A program made the position numbers and the translations under genes. Of a stretch of 64,000 bases of DNA, positions 9,351-19,301 are shown piece after piece; positions within the stretch are counted from its first letter, which is position 1; each line of letters starts with the position of its first letter. The DNA lies in the NCBI RefSeq assembly GCF_018499505.1, contig NZ_JAHDAC010000002.1, positions 62,001-126,000 of the forward strand. The letters run 5' to 3'. The notes under the pieces were generated by a model. The model was not told where the DNA came from. It worked only from the letters and a program-made list of their open reading frames with translations, and did not search any database. This DNA comes from Streptococcus parasanguinis. GTDB taxonomy: Bacteria; Bacillota; Bacilli; Lactobacillales; Streptococcaceae.

Positions 9351-10607
9351 ATGATTTTTGATAAAGAAGATTACAAAGCCTATGATGCAGACCTATGGAA
9401 TGCGATCGCTAAAGAAGAAGAGCGTCAACAAAACAATATTGAGTTGATTGCTTCTGAAAATGTCGTCTCTAAGGCAGTGATGGCTGCTCAAGGGTCTATT
9501 CTGACAAATAAATATGCTGAAGGCTACCCTGGTCGTCGATACTATGGCGGGACAGATGTGGTCGATGTGGTCGAAAGTCTCGCGATCGAACGGGCCAAAG
9601 AAATCTTTGGGGCTAAATTTGCCAACGTTCAACCACATTCAGGAAGTCAGGCAAACTGTGCTGCCTATATGGCCTTAATTGAGCCTGGTGATACTGTCAT
9701 GGGGATGGATCTAGCTGCTGGTGGACATTTGACGCACGGAGCTTCTGTGAGTTTCTCTGGTCAAACCTATAACTTTGTGTCCTATAGTGTAGATCCTAAA
9801 ACAGAGCTCTTGGATTTTGATGCCATCCTAAAACAAGCCCAAGAAGTGAAGCCAAAACTTATCGTTGCTGGTGCCTCAGCCTACTCTCATATCATTGATT
9901 TCTCAAAATTCCGTGAGATTGCAGATGCAGTAGGAGCTAAGCTCATGGTTGACATGGCCCATATTGCTGGTCTCGTGGCAGCGGGTCTTCATCCAAGTCC
10001 AGTTCCTTATGCCCATATCACGACTACGACCACTCACAAGACCCTTCGTGGACCTCGTGGAGGCCTGATCTTGACTAATGACGAGGAATTAGCTAAGAAA
10101 ATTAACTCTGCTATTTTCCCTGGTATTCAAGGAGGACCGTTGGAGCATGTCGTTGCAGCCAAAGCTGTCGCTTTTAAAGAAGCGCTTGATCCTGCCTTTA
10201 AAGAATATGCAGCTAACGTGATTAAGAACAGTCAGGCCATGGCTGATGTCTTCTTGCAAGATCCTGATTTCCGTGTCATTTCAGGCGGAACAGAGAACCA
10301 CCTTTTCCTTGTCGACGTCACTAAAGTCGTTGAAAATGGGAAAGTGGCGCAAAACTTGTTGGATGAAGTCAATATCACCCTCAACAAGAACTCTATTCCT
10401 TATGAAACCTTGTCTCCATTTAAGACCAGTGGGATTCGGATTGGTGCAGCAGCTATCACCGCTCGTGGTTTTGGTGAAAAAGAAAGTCGCACCGTTGCTG
10501 AACTGATGATCAAAGCGCTGAAGAATGCAGACAATCAAGAAATATTAGACGAAGTGCGTAGCCAAGTCAAAGCCTTGACAGACGCCTTTCCACTTTACGA
10601 GGACTAA
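9351..10607 (+). CDS. glyA: Serine hydroxymethyltransferase
   Basis: A PLP enzyme interconverting serine plus tetrahydrofolate with glycine plus methylene-THF, a main one-carbon source. It is 418 aa. The PLP lysine is K230 in [15 protein letters not shown]. The N-terminal [10 protein letters not shown] and the [13 protein letters not shown] loop are intact. An AAGGAG Shine-Dalgarno precedes it. It is followed 8 bp later by the NdpA-like gene, the same order as I recall in pneumococcus. Confidence 0.97.
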   Translation: MIFDKEDYKAYDADLWNAIAKEEERQQNNIELIASENVVSKAVMAAQGSILTNKYAEGYPGRRYYGGTDVVDVVESLAIERAKEIFGAKFANVQPHSGSQANCAAYMALIEPGDTVMGMDLAAGGHLTHGASVSFSGQTYNFVSYSVDPKTELLDFDAILKQAQEVKPKLIVAGASAYSHIIDFSKFREIADAVGAKLMVDMAHIAGLVAAGLHPSPVPYAHITTTTTHKTLRGPRGGLILTNDEELAKKINSAIFPGIQGGPLEHVVAAKAVAFKEALDPAFKEYAANVIKNSQAMADVFLQDPDFRVISGGTENHLFLVDVTKVVENGKVAQNLLDEVNITLNKNSIPYETLSPFKTSGIRIGAAAITARGFGEKESRTVAELMIKALKNADNQEILDEVRSQVKALTDAFPLYED

Positions 10608-10615
10608 ACCATCCT

Positions 10616-11590
10616 ATGGATATTTACGTAAAAAAAGCCATCATTCATCAATTTAGCCCAGACGATACCGATCTCTATCTGGCAGATAAATTTCTCAATA
10701 TCACACCTAAAATCGAGGAGTACTTGCGTAAGAAGATTGAACGGGTCTACTCCGATGAAGCCAGGACCGGTATTTTCGAAGAGGACAATCCTTTTCTTGA
10801 GATGATCTCAGATGACCTATTAGAAACTTCGGTCGCAGTAGCGAATCGTTGGAAGGAAGAATTTGTCGTCTCTGAGAATCAAAAGACCAACGATTTGGTG
10901 TTCATTCAATTCTCAAAAGAAGGGGTGGACCATTTTGCCTTTCTTCGGATTGCCTTACGGGAAACCCTGACGCATCTTGGTGGTGAAGTGGATAATCCGA
11001 TTAAGCTGACGCAAAATAATCTACCTGGTTTTGGCACTGGTGCTGATGAGGCCTTGGTCATCAATCTTCAAAGTCGCAAATACCACTTGATTGAAAAACG
11101 GATCAAGTACAACGGGACTTTCTTGAACTATTTTTCTGAGAATCTGTTGCAGGCGCAACCCAAGATCTCTCCTAAAAAATCGATCAAGGCACTAGAAAAA
11201 ACAGCCCAGAAGATTGCGGAAAGCTTCAACACAGATGATTTTCAATTTCAATCAAAGGTTAAATCAGCTATTTTTAACCATATTGAGGAAGAAAATAAAC
11301 TCTCTCCTGAGAAATTAGCGGATGATCTCTTCGACGACAATCTGACAGCTCGCCTCAGTTTTATTGACCAAGTCAAAGAAGCTGTACCAGAGCCTGTCAC
11401 CTTTGAAGAGATTGATGCGAGTCGCCAGTTGAAGAAGTTCGAAAATCAGAAATTGTCATTGTCAAATGGAATTGAACTGATCGTTCCGAATAATGTCTAT
11501 GAAGATGCAGAATCTGTTGAATTTATTCTAAACGAGAACGGAACCTATTCTATTTTGATCAAAAATATTGAGGATATACAGAGTAAATAA
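10616..11590 (+). CDS. Nucleoid-associated protein, NdpA/YejK family
   Basis: 324 aa matching the 37-kDa nucleoid-associated protein family by overall pattern: an N-terminal domain beginning [17 protein letters not shown], a central F[13 protein letters not shown] segment, and a C-terminal strand-rich domain. Family members associate with the nucleoid, but their role in Firmicutes is unclear. It sits between glyA and the pvaA-like gene and shares its stop codon region with the latter (TAATG). Confidence 0.75.
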   Translation: MDIYVKKAIIHQFSPDDTDLYLADKFLNITPKIEEYLRKKIERVYSDEARTGIFEEDNPFLEMISDDLLETSVAVANRWKEEFVVSENQKTNDLVFIQFSKEGVDHFAFLRIALRETLTHLGGEVDNPIKLTQNNLPGFGTGADEALVINLQSRKYHLIEKRIKYNGTFLNYFSENLLQAQPKISPKKSIKALEKTAQKIAESFNTDDFQFQSKVKSAIFNHIEEENKLSPEKLADDLFDDNLTARLSFIDQVKEAVPEPVTFEEIDASRQLKKFENQKLSLSNGIELIVPNNVYEDAESVEFILNENGTYSILIKNIEDIQSK

Positions 11591-12192
11591 TGATTAAACG
11601 TATAGTGAAGATCTTCTTATTCATCTTACTAATATTTGGAATCTACAAGGGAATTCAGATCCATCATGACGTTAAACAAGTCATGCAGTACCGCTCCCTG
11701 GTTAGAGAAGTCCTTGCTGAGGAGGACACCACGGCCAATGAAAACCTCATTCTTGCTATGATCTATACGGAGACCAAAGGTCGAGAGGACGATGTCATGC
11801 AGGCGAGTGAGAGTGCAAGTGGTGAGACCAATACTATTAGTGATAATAAGGCCAGTATTCGCCAAGGAATTCAAACTCTTTCAGATGAGTTAAAAGAAGC
11901 CAAGAAAAAAGGCGTTGATAGCTGGACTGCGGTTCAAGCCTATAATTTTGGGAAAGACTACATCGATTACGTCGCAAAACACGGTGGAACAAATTCCCTA
12001 GAGTTGGCCCGCGCTTATTCACGGGATGTAGTAGCACCAAGTCTTGGCAATGTAACCGGTGAAACTTATCTTTACCTCCACCCTATCTCTCTTTTAAACG
12101 GGATGGAACTCTACATTAATGGGGGTAACATTTATTATTCTCGTTTAGTAGAAACCAATATGACGATTATGAAGTTATTTTCATGGTTTTAA
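11590..12192 (+). CDS. pvaA: PvaA-like membrane-anchored lysozyme-like protein
   Basis: A 200-aa protein with one N-terminal membrane helix (residues 4-22), then a lysozyme-like/transglycosylase domain. The likely catalytic Glu lies in AMIYTETKG (about residue 57). The QASES...GIQTL and AYNFGKDYI segments match the family in which pneumococcal vaccine antigen A was described. It probably acts on peptidoglycan at the cell surface. It is coupled to the NdpA-like gene by overlap. The symbol is by homology and gene order only. Confidence 0.8.
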   Translation: MIKRIVKIFLFILLIFGIYKGIQIHHDVKQVMQYRSLVREVLAEEDTTANENLILAMIYTETKGREDDVMQASESASGETNTISDNKASIRQGIQTLSDELKEAKKKGVDSWTAVQAYNFGKDYIDYVAKHGGTNSLELARAYSRDVVAPSLGNVTGETYLYLHPISLLNGMELYINGGNIYYSRLVETNMTIMKLFSWF

Positions 12193-12203
12193 TCATTTTT
12201 AAG

Positions 12204-12224
12204 AGAGCCGATTGGCTCTTTTTT
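12204..12224 (+). terminator. Terminator of glyA-pvaA operon
   Basis: AGAGCC - GATT - GGCTCT stem-loop followed by T6, twelve bases after the pvaA stop. Confidence 0.85.
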
Positions 12225-12288
12225 AAGCTGATCAGTTCTGCCTCCGATTTTGAGGGATAATAAAAATGTCATGCATTCTTAAAAAAAC

Positions 12289-12321
12289 TGTAAGCTAGTT
12301 TTAAGAAATCAACTGTATAAT
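12289..12321 (+). promoter_or_regulatory. Promoter with CiaR/VicR-like direct repeat
   Basis: TGTAAG at 12289-12294, a 5-bp gap, TTTAAG at 12300-12305, ten bases, then a perfect TATAAT at 12316-12321. No normal -35 is present. The hexamer-N5-hexamer-N10--10 layout is that of CiaR-activated pneumococcal promoters (TTTAAG repeats); the first half also fits the VicR half-site TGTWAH. A 9-bp inverted repeat (TTCTTAAAA...TTTTAAGAA, 12276-12307) overlaps it. Confidence 0.5.
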
Positions 12322-12430
12322 AAAAATCGAAGTGGGTAAACTCTTTATTTACTTCTTTTTTCATCTCTAGTGAGGAGAGAAAGGTAATAAGAGATGCCCA
12401 GAGTTGATTTGAATTAGAAAGAAGAAAAAG

Positions 12431-13441
12431 ATGAAATTAAAGAAGATTGCATTTTTTGTAACGACGACTTTAGCCTTGTTTACAGCTGTCCCTCGGGTTT
12501 CTGCAGATAGCAATGTGCAGAAAGTCATCGACGAAACCTATGTCAAACCAGACTATGTTTTGGGCTATTCGCTGGACCAAAGTCAAATCGAACAAACTTT
12601 GAGTCTTTTGAACTACGATAGTTCAAAAGATAAAGAAGAGTGGAAAACGATGACACCAGAGGTTTATTCTTCGATTATGAACGTTGCAAACGATGATAGT
12701 TTGGAACTTTATTCCTCTGTTAAAATTCAAAAATTAGGTAAAAATAAGCCACTAGAAGTCAATATCGTGACACCTCAAAACATCACCAAGGTCACTGCAG
12801 ATATGTATCGTAATGCAGCCGTTACACTTGGATTGGAGCATGCTCAAATTACAGTAGCTTCACCTATACAAGTGACTGGAGAAAGTGCTTTAGCTGGGAT
12901 CTATTACTCGCTTGAGAAAAATGGTGCCAAAGTTTCTCAAGAAAGCAAAGATCTGGCCCAAGAAGAGTTAAAGACTCTATCCGGGATCAATGAAGAAAAC
13001 GCTGGTAAGAAAAACTTCGATGCTGATAAGTTAAACGTAGCATTGACCGACATAAAAACGGCAGTAGCCAATGCCAAACAGAACAATCAGGATTTAAGCA
13101 AGGATGATATTCGAAAGATCGTCGAAGAAACCCTTAAAAATTATAAGCTGGATACAACTGTGACAGGTAATCAGATCAATTTGATAGTGAATTTCGCTGT
13201 GAATCTTTCAAAGAGTAGTGTTATCAGTAGCAAAAGCTTTACTAAAACCTTGTCGGATCTGAAAGATAGTATCGTAGATAAGGCAGGCGATACCTTTAAC
13301 AATATCAATCTCAATTTTGATACCAATGCTATTCTAAAAGACAGTGGAAACTTCTTCACAAATGCGTGGAATGCCATTGCCGGCTTCTTCGGAGCCATCT
13401 GGAATGCCATTGTCAAATTCTTTAGTGGTTTAGTTGGCTAA
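12431..13441 (+). CDS. Secreted DUF1002 protein
   Basis: 336 aa with a clear Sec signal peptide (KLKKIAFFVTTTLALFTAVPRVSA, cleavage near residue 26). The mature protein has the DUF1002 pattern: VLGYSLDQSQIEQTLSLL early and a central alanine-rich domain. It ends in a tryptophan- and glycine-rich hydrophobic tail (AWNAIAGFFGAIWNAIVKFF) that may contact the membrane. Function unknown. The adjacent promoter has a two-component-type direct repeat, which would fit a cell-envelope role. Gene order after pvaA matches pneumococcus from memory. Confidence 0.78.
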   Translation: MKLKKIAFFVTTTLALFTAVPRVSADSNVQKVIDETYVKPDYVLGYSLDQSQIEQTLSLLNYDSSKDKEEWKTMTPEVYSSIMNVANDDSLELYSSVKIQKLGKNKPLEVNIVTPQNITKVTADMYRNAAVTLGLEHAQITVASPIQVTGESALAGIYYSLEKNGAKVSQESKDLAQEELKTLSGINEENAGKKNFDADKLNVALTDIKTAVANAKQNNQDLSKDDIRKIVEETLKNYKLDTTVTGNQINLIVNFAVNLSKSSVISSKSFTKTLSDLKDSIVDKAGDTFNNINLNFDTNAILKDSGNFFTNAWNAIAGFFGAIWNAIVKFFSGLVG

Positions 13442-13451
13442 AAATAGCAGG

Positions 13452-13485
13452 AAAGCACTGCTGACAAGATGTCAGAGTGCTTTTT
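13452..13485 (+). terminator. Terminator of DUF1002 gene
   Basis: A long stem (AAAGCACT, bulged G, CTGACA; loop AGA) runs into five T's. Confidence 0.85.
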
Positions 13486-13541
13486 GTGTGTGGTTTCCTA
13501 TTTTTATACTCAATTAGAAATTTTATGTTAAGCTCATAAAA

Positions 13542-13558
13542 AAGGTCCACTGGACCTT
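13542..13558. terminator. Second copy of the GGTCC hairpin
   Basis: AAGGTCC - ACT - GGACCTT. It repeats the stem of the guaA terminator 45 bp away and lies beyond it in guaA's direction, so it may act as a back-up terminator. Confidence 0.5.
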
Positions 13559-13587
13559 AGACTCGCTTTTCTATTTCTTAGCTCGTG

Positions 13588-13614
13588 AAAAAAAGGTCCC
13601 CCGGACCTTTTTTT
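13588..13614 (-). terminator. Terminator of guaA
   Basis: AAAAAAAGGTCC/GGACCTTTTTTT with a three-base loop. Its right arm touches the guaA stop codon. Confidence 0.85.
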
Positions 13615-15179
13615 TATTCCCACTCTACAGTTGCAGGTGGTTTACTTGTGATATCGTAGACGATGCGGTTGACGTGGTCAACTTCGTTTACGATACGGAC
13701 TGAGATTTTTTGGAGAACTTCCCATGGAATCTTCGCAAAGTCAGCTGTCATTCCATCGATAGAAGTGATAGCACGGATGGCGATTGTGTAGTCGTAGGTA
13801 CGACCGTCTCCCATAACACCTACGGAACGAACGCCTGTGTTGACAGTGAAGTATTGCCAGATATCGCGGTCAAGTCCAGCCTTAGCGATTTCTTCACGGA
13901 GGATAGCGTCTGATTCACGAACGGTTTCGAGTTTTTCTTCAGTGATTTCTCCCATAACACGGATGGCAAGACCTGGTCCTGGGAATGGTTGGCGCCATAC
14001 GATGTGGTCTGGCATACCAAGCTCAGTACCAAGCGCACGAACTTCATCTTTATAAAGAGTGTTCAGTGGCTCGATCAGTTCAAACTGCATATCTTCTGGA
14101 AGTCCACCCACATTGTGGTGAGACTTGATGGTTTGAGCTGTATCCGTACCAGACTCGATCACGTCAGTGTAGAGAGTTCCTTGTGCTAGGAATTTCACAT
14201 CTTTGAGTTTGCTTGCTTCGTCATCAAATACATAAACAAACTCGTTACCGATGATCTTCCGTTTTTGTTCTGGATCTGATACGCCAGCCAATTTGTCTAA
14301 GAAACGTTTGGCAGCGTCTGCTTTGACGATGTTCAAACCAAACTTACCACCAAGCATCTCCATCACTTGGTCAGCTTCCCCTTTACGAAGAAGACCGTGG
14401 TCTACAAAGATACAGATCAATTGATCGCCGATGGCTTTTTGAAGGAGAACCCCAACAACAGAAGAGTCAACACCACCTGAAAGACCAAGAAGGACACGTT
14501 TGTCTCCGACAGTTTCACGGATTTTTTTGATCTGCATGTCAATGAAGTTGTCCATGGTCCAGTCACCTTTAGCCCCACAGATGTTCAAGGCAAAGTTACG
14601 CAAGATATCATAACCGTGAACAGAGTGACGAACCTCAGGGTGGAATTGGATTCCGTAGATTTTCTTGTCTGGATTTTCAATCGAAGCGAATGGACAGTCA
14701 GCGGAAGTACCAGTGCGGATAAAGTCAGCCGGAATTTCTGTAACAGCATCTCCATGGCTCATCAAGACCAATTGTTTGTCTGGTGTGCCGGCAAAAAGAG
14801 CAGAAGATTCTGTCAAAGTCAATTCAGATTGACCATATTCGCGGTTACCAGCATCACCTGCAGGAACGACCTTACCTCCCAATTTATGGGTCAACAATTG
14901 CATCCCGTAACAGATTCCAAGGATTGGAATACCGAGTTCAAAAATTTCAGGATCGATATCAAAAGAACCTTCCTCATATACAGAGTTTGGTCCGCCTGAA
15001 AGAACGATCCCAACTGGATTGATTGCACGAACTTCATCAGCAGAAATCTTATGGCTCTTCAACTCTGAGAAGACACCAATTTCACGAATACGCCGTGAAA
15101 TAAGCTGATTGTATTGGCTACCGTAGTCAAGCACGATGATTTTTTCAACATCATGTAAATCAGTTGATAGGTTTGTCAT
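13614..15179 (-). CDS. guaA: GMP synthase (glutamine-hydrolysing)
   Basis: Aminates XMP to GMP using glutamine and ATP. It is 521 aa. The N-terminal class I amidotransferase domain has its nucleophile in GICYGMQLL (about residue 93) and the HPE motif near residue 180. It is followed by the ATP-PPase loop GLSGGVDSS and the C-terminal dimerisation domain ending PPATVEWE. It is on the - strand although left of dif, divergent from the GntR gene. It complements the xpt salvage route encoded at the start of the window. Confidence 0.97.
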   Translation of the reverse strand: MTNLSTDLHDVEKIIVLDYGSQYNQLISRRIREIGVFSELKSHKISADEVRAINPVGIVLSGGPNSVYEEGSFDIDPEIFELGIPILGICYGMQLLTHKLGGKVVPAGDAGNREYGQSELTLTESSALFAGTPDKQLVLMSHGDAVTEIPADFIRTGTSADCPFASIENPDKKIYGIQFHPEVRHSVHGYDILRNFALNICGAKGDWTMDNFIDMQIKKIRETVGDKRVLLGLSGGVDSSVVGVLLQKAIGDQLICIFVDHGLLRKGEADQVMEMLGGKFGLNIVKADAAKRFLDKLAGVSDPEQKRKIIGNEFVYVFDDEASKLKDVKFLAQGTLYTDVIESGTDTAQTIKSHHNVGGLPEDMQFELIEPLNTLYKDEVRALGTELGMPDHIVWRQPFPGPGLAIRVMGEITEEKLETVRESDAILREEIAKAGLDRDIWQYFTVNTGVRSVGVMGDGRTYDYTIAIRAITSIDGMTADFAKIPWEVLQKISVRIVNEVDHVNRIVYDITSKPPATVEWE

Positions 15180-15250
15180 CTTATCCCCTTCTTAAAGAAA
15201 TTTACTTTCCTCTATTCTAACACAAAAGCCTTGTCTTTACCAATCTCTGA

Positions 15251-15279
15251 TTGAAGAATTAGGAATTTTACGCTACAAT
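15251..15279 (+). promoter_or_regulatory. Promoter of the GntR gene
   Basis: TTGAAG, 17-bp spacer, TACAAT at 15274-15279, 28 bp before the start at 15308. A weaker - strand -10 (TAGAAT, 15214-15219) could serve guaA. Confidence 0.6.
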
Positions 15280-15307
15280 AGAGATAACACAGAGAAAGAG
15301 CAAGGTT

Positions 15308-16006
15308 ATGATTCCAGCTTACATTCAAATTCATGATCAGATTAAGTCTGAGATTGATCAAAAAATATGGAAAATCGGGGAGCGTCTTCCCAGCGAACGC
15401 GATCTAGCGGAGAAATTTCAGGTTAGTCGGATGACGCTTAGGCAGGCCATTACCCTTCTGGTTGAAGAAGGAGTGCTTGAAAGACGGGTAGGAAGTGGCA
15501 CCTTTATCACTAGCACGCGCGTCCAAGAAAAAATGCGGGGAACAACCAGTTTTACAGAGATTATGAAATCGCAAGGCAAGGAACCTTCTAGCCAAGTGAT
15601 ATCTTACCGTAAAACCATTCCTAGCCTCCAAGAAGTGGATAAATTGGGCATCGATAAGACAGAGACCATCATTCGGATGGAACGGGTCCGGTATGCTGAT
15701 GAGATCCCTGTTGTTTATGAAGTGGCCTCTATTCCAGAGAAATTTATTAAGAATTTCAATCGCGAAGAGGTTACCAGCCACTTCTTCCAAACTTTGGAGC
15801 GTCATGGTTATAAGATTGGAAAGTCGCACCAGACCATCTATGCGCGATTGGCCAAAGATAAGATTGCGGACTATTTACAGATTTCAAAAGGACAGGCTAT
15901 TTTAGGTCTGACACAGGTTTCCTATTTTGAAGATGGGACGGCTTTTGAGTATGTAAAAAGTCAGTATGTCGGTGAGCGGTTCGAATTTTATTTGGAAAAT
16001 AACTAA
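15308..16006 (+). CDS. GntR/HutC-type regulator with UTRA domain
   Basis: 232 aa. The N-terminal winged helix-turn-helix (residues 1-70) has the family pattern LPSERDLAEKFQVSRMTLRQAI, and a C-terminal UTRA ligand-binding domain (about 90-230) binds small effectors in known members. It is divergent from guaA, as I recall in pneumococcus. It lies directly upstream of the accessory biosynthetic operon but is separated from it by a terminator and an AT-rich gap, so a regulatory link is only possible. Confidence 0.88.
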   Translation: MIPAYIQIHDQIKSEIDQKIWKIGERLPSERDLAEKFQVSRMTLRQAITLLVEEGVLERRVGSGTFITSTRVQEKMRGTTSFTEIMKSQGKEPSSQVISYRKTIPSLQEVDKLGIDKTETIIRMERVRYADEIPVVYEVASIPEKFIKNFNREEVTSHFFQTLERHGYKIGKSHQTIYARLAKDKIADYLQISKGQAILGLTQVSYFEDGTAFEYVKSQYVGERFEFYLENN

Positions 16007-16025
16007 GCTCGCAATTCACAGTAAT

Positions 16026-16083
16026 AAAAAAACTCTTCAAATGTTTGGGAGACTTTCTCTCTTTGGCATTTGGGAGCTTTTTT
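16026..16083 (+). terminator. Terminator of the GntR gene
   Basis: Outer arms AAAAAACTC...CAAATG pair with CATTTGGGAGCTTTTTT (one bulge, wobble pairs) around an inner small hairpin. Confidence 0.7.
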
Positions 16084-16180
16084 AGGTTGAAGACATTCTT
16101 TCTAAATAGTGATAGTAAAGGCAAAATGGAAATATTTTAAAAAAATTTAAAAAAATTTTTATTTTTTCTTCAATTTTTGA

Positions 16181-16195
16181 TTTTTTTTACGAATT
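16181..16195 (+). promoter_or_regulatory. ComX-box-like element before the biosynthetic operon
   Basis: TACGAATT at 16188-16195, preceded by T-tracts, matches 7 of 8 bases of the streptococcal cin-box TACGAATA, which is usually preceded by T's near -25. No good housekeeping promoter is seen in this A/T-tract-rich gap (16090-16247). Confidence 0.35.
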
Positions 16196-16247
16196 AATAG
16201 ATAGAAGCAGGTTTTAAAGCTTAATAAGAGATATAAGGCAGGAAAAA

Positions 16248-17525
16248 ATGAAAAAAATTAAAATAGATGTGGTAGCTGTTCCCTTGAGCGGGCATCTGTA
16301 CCCAACTTTAAATCTCGTTAAACCCTTGTTAGATGATCCTTCGATGGAGATCCGGGTTTTCACAGGACCTCAGAAAAAGGCCATTGCAGAAAGTCTTGGC
16401 TTCACTGTCGTTCCAATTCTAGAGGACAAAGTAGAAGAATTTGAACGCGCGGCGAATAACGATAAGAAACTCAATCTTTTTTCAGCTTATCGGCAATTAT
16501 CCAAGAGTCTTGATTTGATTAATCATGTATCGGATCAATTGTTAGAGGAGTGGCGCGTCAATCGTCCAGATATTGTGATTGCTGACTTTATCACTCTATC
16601 AGCAGGGTTTGTGGCAGAAGAGTTGGAAATTCCTTGGATTACCACCATGGCGACACAATTTGCAATCGAAACTCCTTATGGTCCTCCTTGCTTCTTCGGA
16701 GGGATGGGAGTCGCGCGCACAAAGAAGGAAGAGAAGGTACAAGCACTATGCCGTAAACTCACGCGCATTGGAAAATACTGTGGGGCTTTCCTCTTACGCA
16801 AACGCTTAAAACGTTACAATTTCAAGTTGTACAATCAAAATGGAGTGGAGACCATCTACTCTCCTTATGCCATCTTTGGAATTGGGATGATGGAGCTAGA
16901 GTTGAAAACACACTTCCCTCATCAATATGCGTGGCTTGGCCCTTTGGGAACTTCTCTTGAAAAAGCAGAAGATTATCCTTTAGATCTCAGTCCTTACGAG
17001 GACAAGACGAAGGTACTCGTGACATGTGGAACCCAGTTGCCTTGGGCGAAGGAGAACTTGCTTCAGCAAACCAAGCAGTTGGCCAAAGACCATCCAGAAT
17101 GTCACTTTTTTGTCACTCTTGGAGATGGGGCAAAGGAATTCTCTGAAGAAGAAGTAGCGCCAAATGTGACGGTTGTCTCATATCTACCCTACAAAGAATA
17201 TATTCCGCAGATGGACTATGTCATTCACCATGGAGGAGCTGGAATCTTTTATCAGTGTATCGAATTTAAAAAACCAGCCTTGATCTTGCCACATGATTAT
17301 GACCAATTTGACTATGCGATTCGAGGAGTAGAAGCAGGAATTGCTTTTCAAGCACATTGCAATCGCACCGAAGAGATTCAAGCAGGTTTTAATGCCCTAT
17401 TAGAAAAAGAATCTTGGGAAAAGTTAGAAAGACTAAACAAACTTTCAAAAACCTACAAGCCGTCGGATACCTTGGAGTTTGAAATTCAACGATTATTAAG
17501 ACGTGGAACGGATGGGAAACTATGA
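16248..17525 (+). CDS. GT1-family (MGT/UGT-like) glycosyltransferase
   Basis: 425 aa with two Rossmann halves of the GT-B fold. The N-terminus (VVAVPLSGHLYPTLNLVKPL) is typical of macrolide/UGT-type GT1 enzymes, and the C-terminal donor-binding motif reads VIHHGGAGIFYQ (about residues 325-336). Such enzymes transfer a sugar from a nucleotide sugar to small lipophilic acceptors. It has no signal peptide, so it acts in the cytosol. It is the first gene of a five-gene operon, overlapping the next gene by 4 bp (ATGA). The acceptor is presumably the product of the following enzymes. Confidence 0.85.
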   Translation: MKKIKIDVVAVPLSGHLYPTLNLVKPLLDDPSMEIRVFTGPQKKAIAESLGFTVVPILEDKVEEFERAANNDKKLNLFSAYRQLSKSLDLINHVSDQLLEEWRVNRPDIVIADFITLSAGFVAEELEIPWITTMATQFAIETPYGPPCFFGGMGVARTKKEEKVQALCRKLTRIGKYCGAFLLRKRLKRYNFKLYNQNGVETIYSPYAIFGIGMMELELKTHFPHQYAWLGPLGTSLEKAEDYPLDLSPYEDKTKVLVTCGTQLPWAKENLLQQTKQLAKDHPECHFFVTLGDGAKEFSEEEVAPNVTVVSYLPYKEYIPQMDYVIHHGGAGIFYQCIEFKKPALILPHDYDQFDYAIRGVEAGIAFQAHCNRTEEIQAGFNALLEKESWEKLERLNKLSKTYKPSDTLEFEIQRLLRRGTDGKL

Positions 17526-18499
17526 AAATTCTTGTAACAGGTGCGACTGGCTTCCTTGGAAAATATGTGATCGATGAGTTGTTGGCTCACGATTATTTCA
17601 TTGTAGCCTTTGGCCGAAACGAAAAAATTGAGAAGGCTCTGGAAAGTGAGCGCGTTCAATTTATCAAAGGGGATTTGAGCGCTATTGAGGAATTAAGACA
17701 AGCCTTTCAGTCTGTTGATGCTGTGGTTCACGCTGGAGCTTTATCCACTGCCTGGGGACCTTGGAAGGCCTTCTATCAGGCGAATGTAGTTGGCACTCAA
17801 AATGTCCTTGACTTGTGCCGTGAATATGCGGTAAAACGCTTGGTTTACGTATCTTCTCCCAGTATTTACGCAGCTGGAAAAGACCAATTAAACATCAAGG
17901 AAAGCGATGCTCCCAAAGAAAATCACCTCAACAATTACATCCGAAGTAAATTGGCGTCTGAAAAACTTTTTTCTGACTATTCAGATGTGCCAAGTATCAT
18001 CTTGCGTCCTAGAGGATTATTTGGTGTGGGGGATACCAGTATTTTGCCTCGTGTCTTACGCCTCAGTCGAAAAATTGGAATTCCTTTGATTCGAGGAGGA
18101 GAGCAGCTCATGGATATGACCTGTGTGGAAAATGTCGCCCTAGCCATTCGCTTGGCTCTGGAAGCAAAAGAAGCCCACGGACAAGTTTATAATATTACAA
18201 ATGGGGAACCAAAGACCTTTAAGTATTTGATCGAAACCACACTAAAGGGATTGGGAGAGCCGATTCGCTATCGGAAACTTCCAGCAGGTCTAGTAGCAGG
18301 TGTGGCTTATAGCCTTGAAGGGGTGTATCGATTCTTTCATCTGAAAGCCGAACCCCCATTGACTCGCTATACCTATTATCTCCTTCGATATAGCCAAACC
18401 CTCGATATTCAAAAGGCTCAAACTGAACTTGGCTACTATCCAAAAATGACCATTGAAGAAGGGATTGACAACTATGTCCAACATGATCAAGCACATTGA
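17522..18499 (+). CDS. NAD(P)-dependent SDR, 3beta-HSD/OleD-like
   Basis: An extended short-chain dehydrogenase of 325 aa. The N-terminal dinucleotide motif is TGATGFLGKYV (residues 7-17), the catalytic YxxxK is YIRSK (about 139-143) preceded by YVSSPSIY, and RPRGLFGVGD follows. The pattern is that of the 3beta-hydroxysteroid dehydrogenase branch that includes OleD, which reduces 2-alkyl-3-keto acids in bacterial olefin/beta-lactone pathways. It is coupled at both ends by overlaps. The substrate is inferred from the neighbouring ketoacyl synthase. Confidence 0.82.
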   Translation: MKILVTGATGFLGKYVIDELLAHDYFIVAFGRNEKIEKALESERVQFIKGDLSAIEELRQAFQSVDAVVHAGALSTAWGPWKAFYQANVVGTQNVLDLCREYAVKRLVYVSSPSIYAAGKDQLNIKESDAPKENHLNNYIRSKLASEKLFSDYSDVPSIILRPRGLFGVGDTSILPRVLRLSRKIGIPLIRGGEQLMDMTCVENVALAIRLALEAKEAHGQVYNITNGEPKTFKYLIETTLKGLGEPIRYRKLPAGLVAGVAYSLEGVYRFFHLKAEPPLTRYTYYLLRYSQTLDIQKAQTELGYYPKMTIEEGIDNYVQHDQAH

Positions 18500-19301
18500 T
18501 TATTTTCCAGCAGGCTATTGCAGCAGTCATTCTGGTCTCTTATTTAAAGGGATTCCGAATGAAAAAATGCAATTTCCAGCAGGTGTCTTTTTGATTCATC
18601 ATCGTGAAAAAGGCTATATTTTGTACGATACCGGCTATCACTACGAGATTAAGAAAAAAGCTCGATATTTCTGGTACCGTCTAGCCACCCCAATGCAGAT
18701 GAAAAAAGAAGACCAGATCAATTATTTATTGCAAGAGCGTGGGATTGATCCGGCATCCATTTCCTATGTGATTCTTTCGCATCTGCACCCGGATCATCTC
18801 GGTGGAGCAGCACTTTTTCCAAATGCTCATTTCGTTGTTACCCAGGAAGTCTATGAGGTGTACCAAAAACCGAAATTTAAAGATCTGATTTTTAAAGAGT
18901 TTCTTCCAGCTGATTTCAAAGATCGGGTGACTTGTCTCAAAGCAGATCAAAGACATCCTGCTTTCCCCTATCGCCCGACTGCGGATCTTTTTGGTGATGG
19001 GAGCATTCTCGTATCGTCTATCGATGGGCATGCGAGAGGGCAAGGTTGTCTTTATCTGGATGAGCTCAAACTCTTCATCGGAGCGGATCTTTCTTGGGGA
19101 GTAGACCTCTTGCCTTTCACACGGCAAATGCGTCTCATTCCTTCCTTGGTTCAGGATGATAAGAAGGCTTATTTAAAAGGAGCTGATTTGCTGGAAACAC
19201 TCTTGCAAGATGGCATTCAAGTTGTGGTCAGCCACGACCCGCAAGATCGGATTGAAAGGATTTTAAATGAAAAAAACAGTCTTTCTGAAAACCTTTATTG
19301 A
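18474..19301 (+). CDS. Metallo-beta-lactamase-fold hydrolase
   Basis: About 275 aa. The zinc motif HLHPDHLGG (HxHxDH) is intact, followed downstream by further ligands in DGHARGQG and VVSHDP. The layout (VILSHLHPDHLGGA..FPNA) is like AHL-lactonase-type members of the fold, so lactone or thioester hydrolysis is plausible. I take the ATG at 18474, with AGAAGGG ten bases upstream; the ATG at 18483 is the alternative. It begins inside the SDR gene and ends inside the next gene. Confidence 0.8.
   Translation: MSNMIKHIDYFPAGYCSSHSGLLFKGIPNEKMQFPAGVFLIHHREKGYILYDTGYHYEIKKKARYFWYRLATPMQMKKEDQINYLLQERGIDPASISYVILSHLHPDHLGGAALFPNAHFVVTQEVYEVYQKPKFKDLIFKEFLPADFKDRVTCLKADQRHPAFPYRPTADLFGDGSILVSSIDGHARGQGCLYLDELKLFIGADLSWGVDLLPFTRQMRLIPSLVQDDKKAYLKGADLLETLLQDGIQVVVSHDPQDRIERILNEKNSLSENLY

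Noticed and set aside
13621-15022. Several + strand ORFs across guaA
   Set aside because: They are antisense frames of a conserved gene without Shine-Dalgarno sequences or domains.
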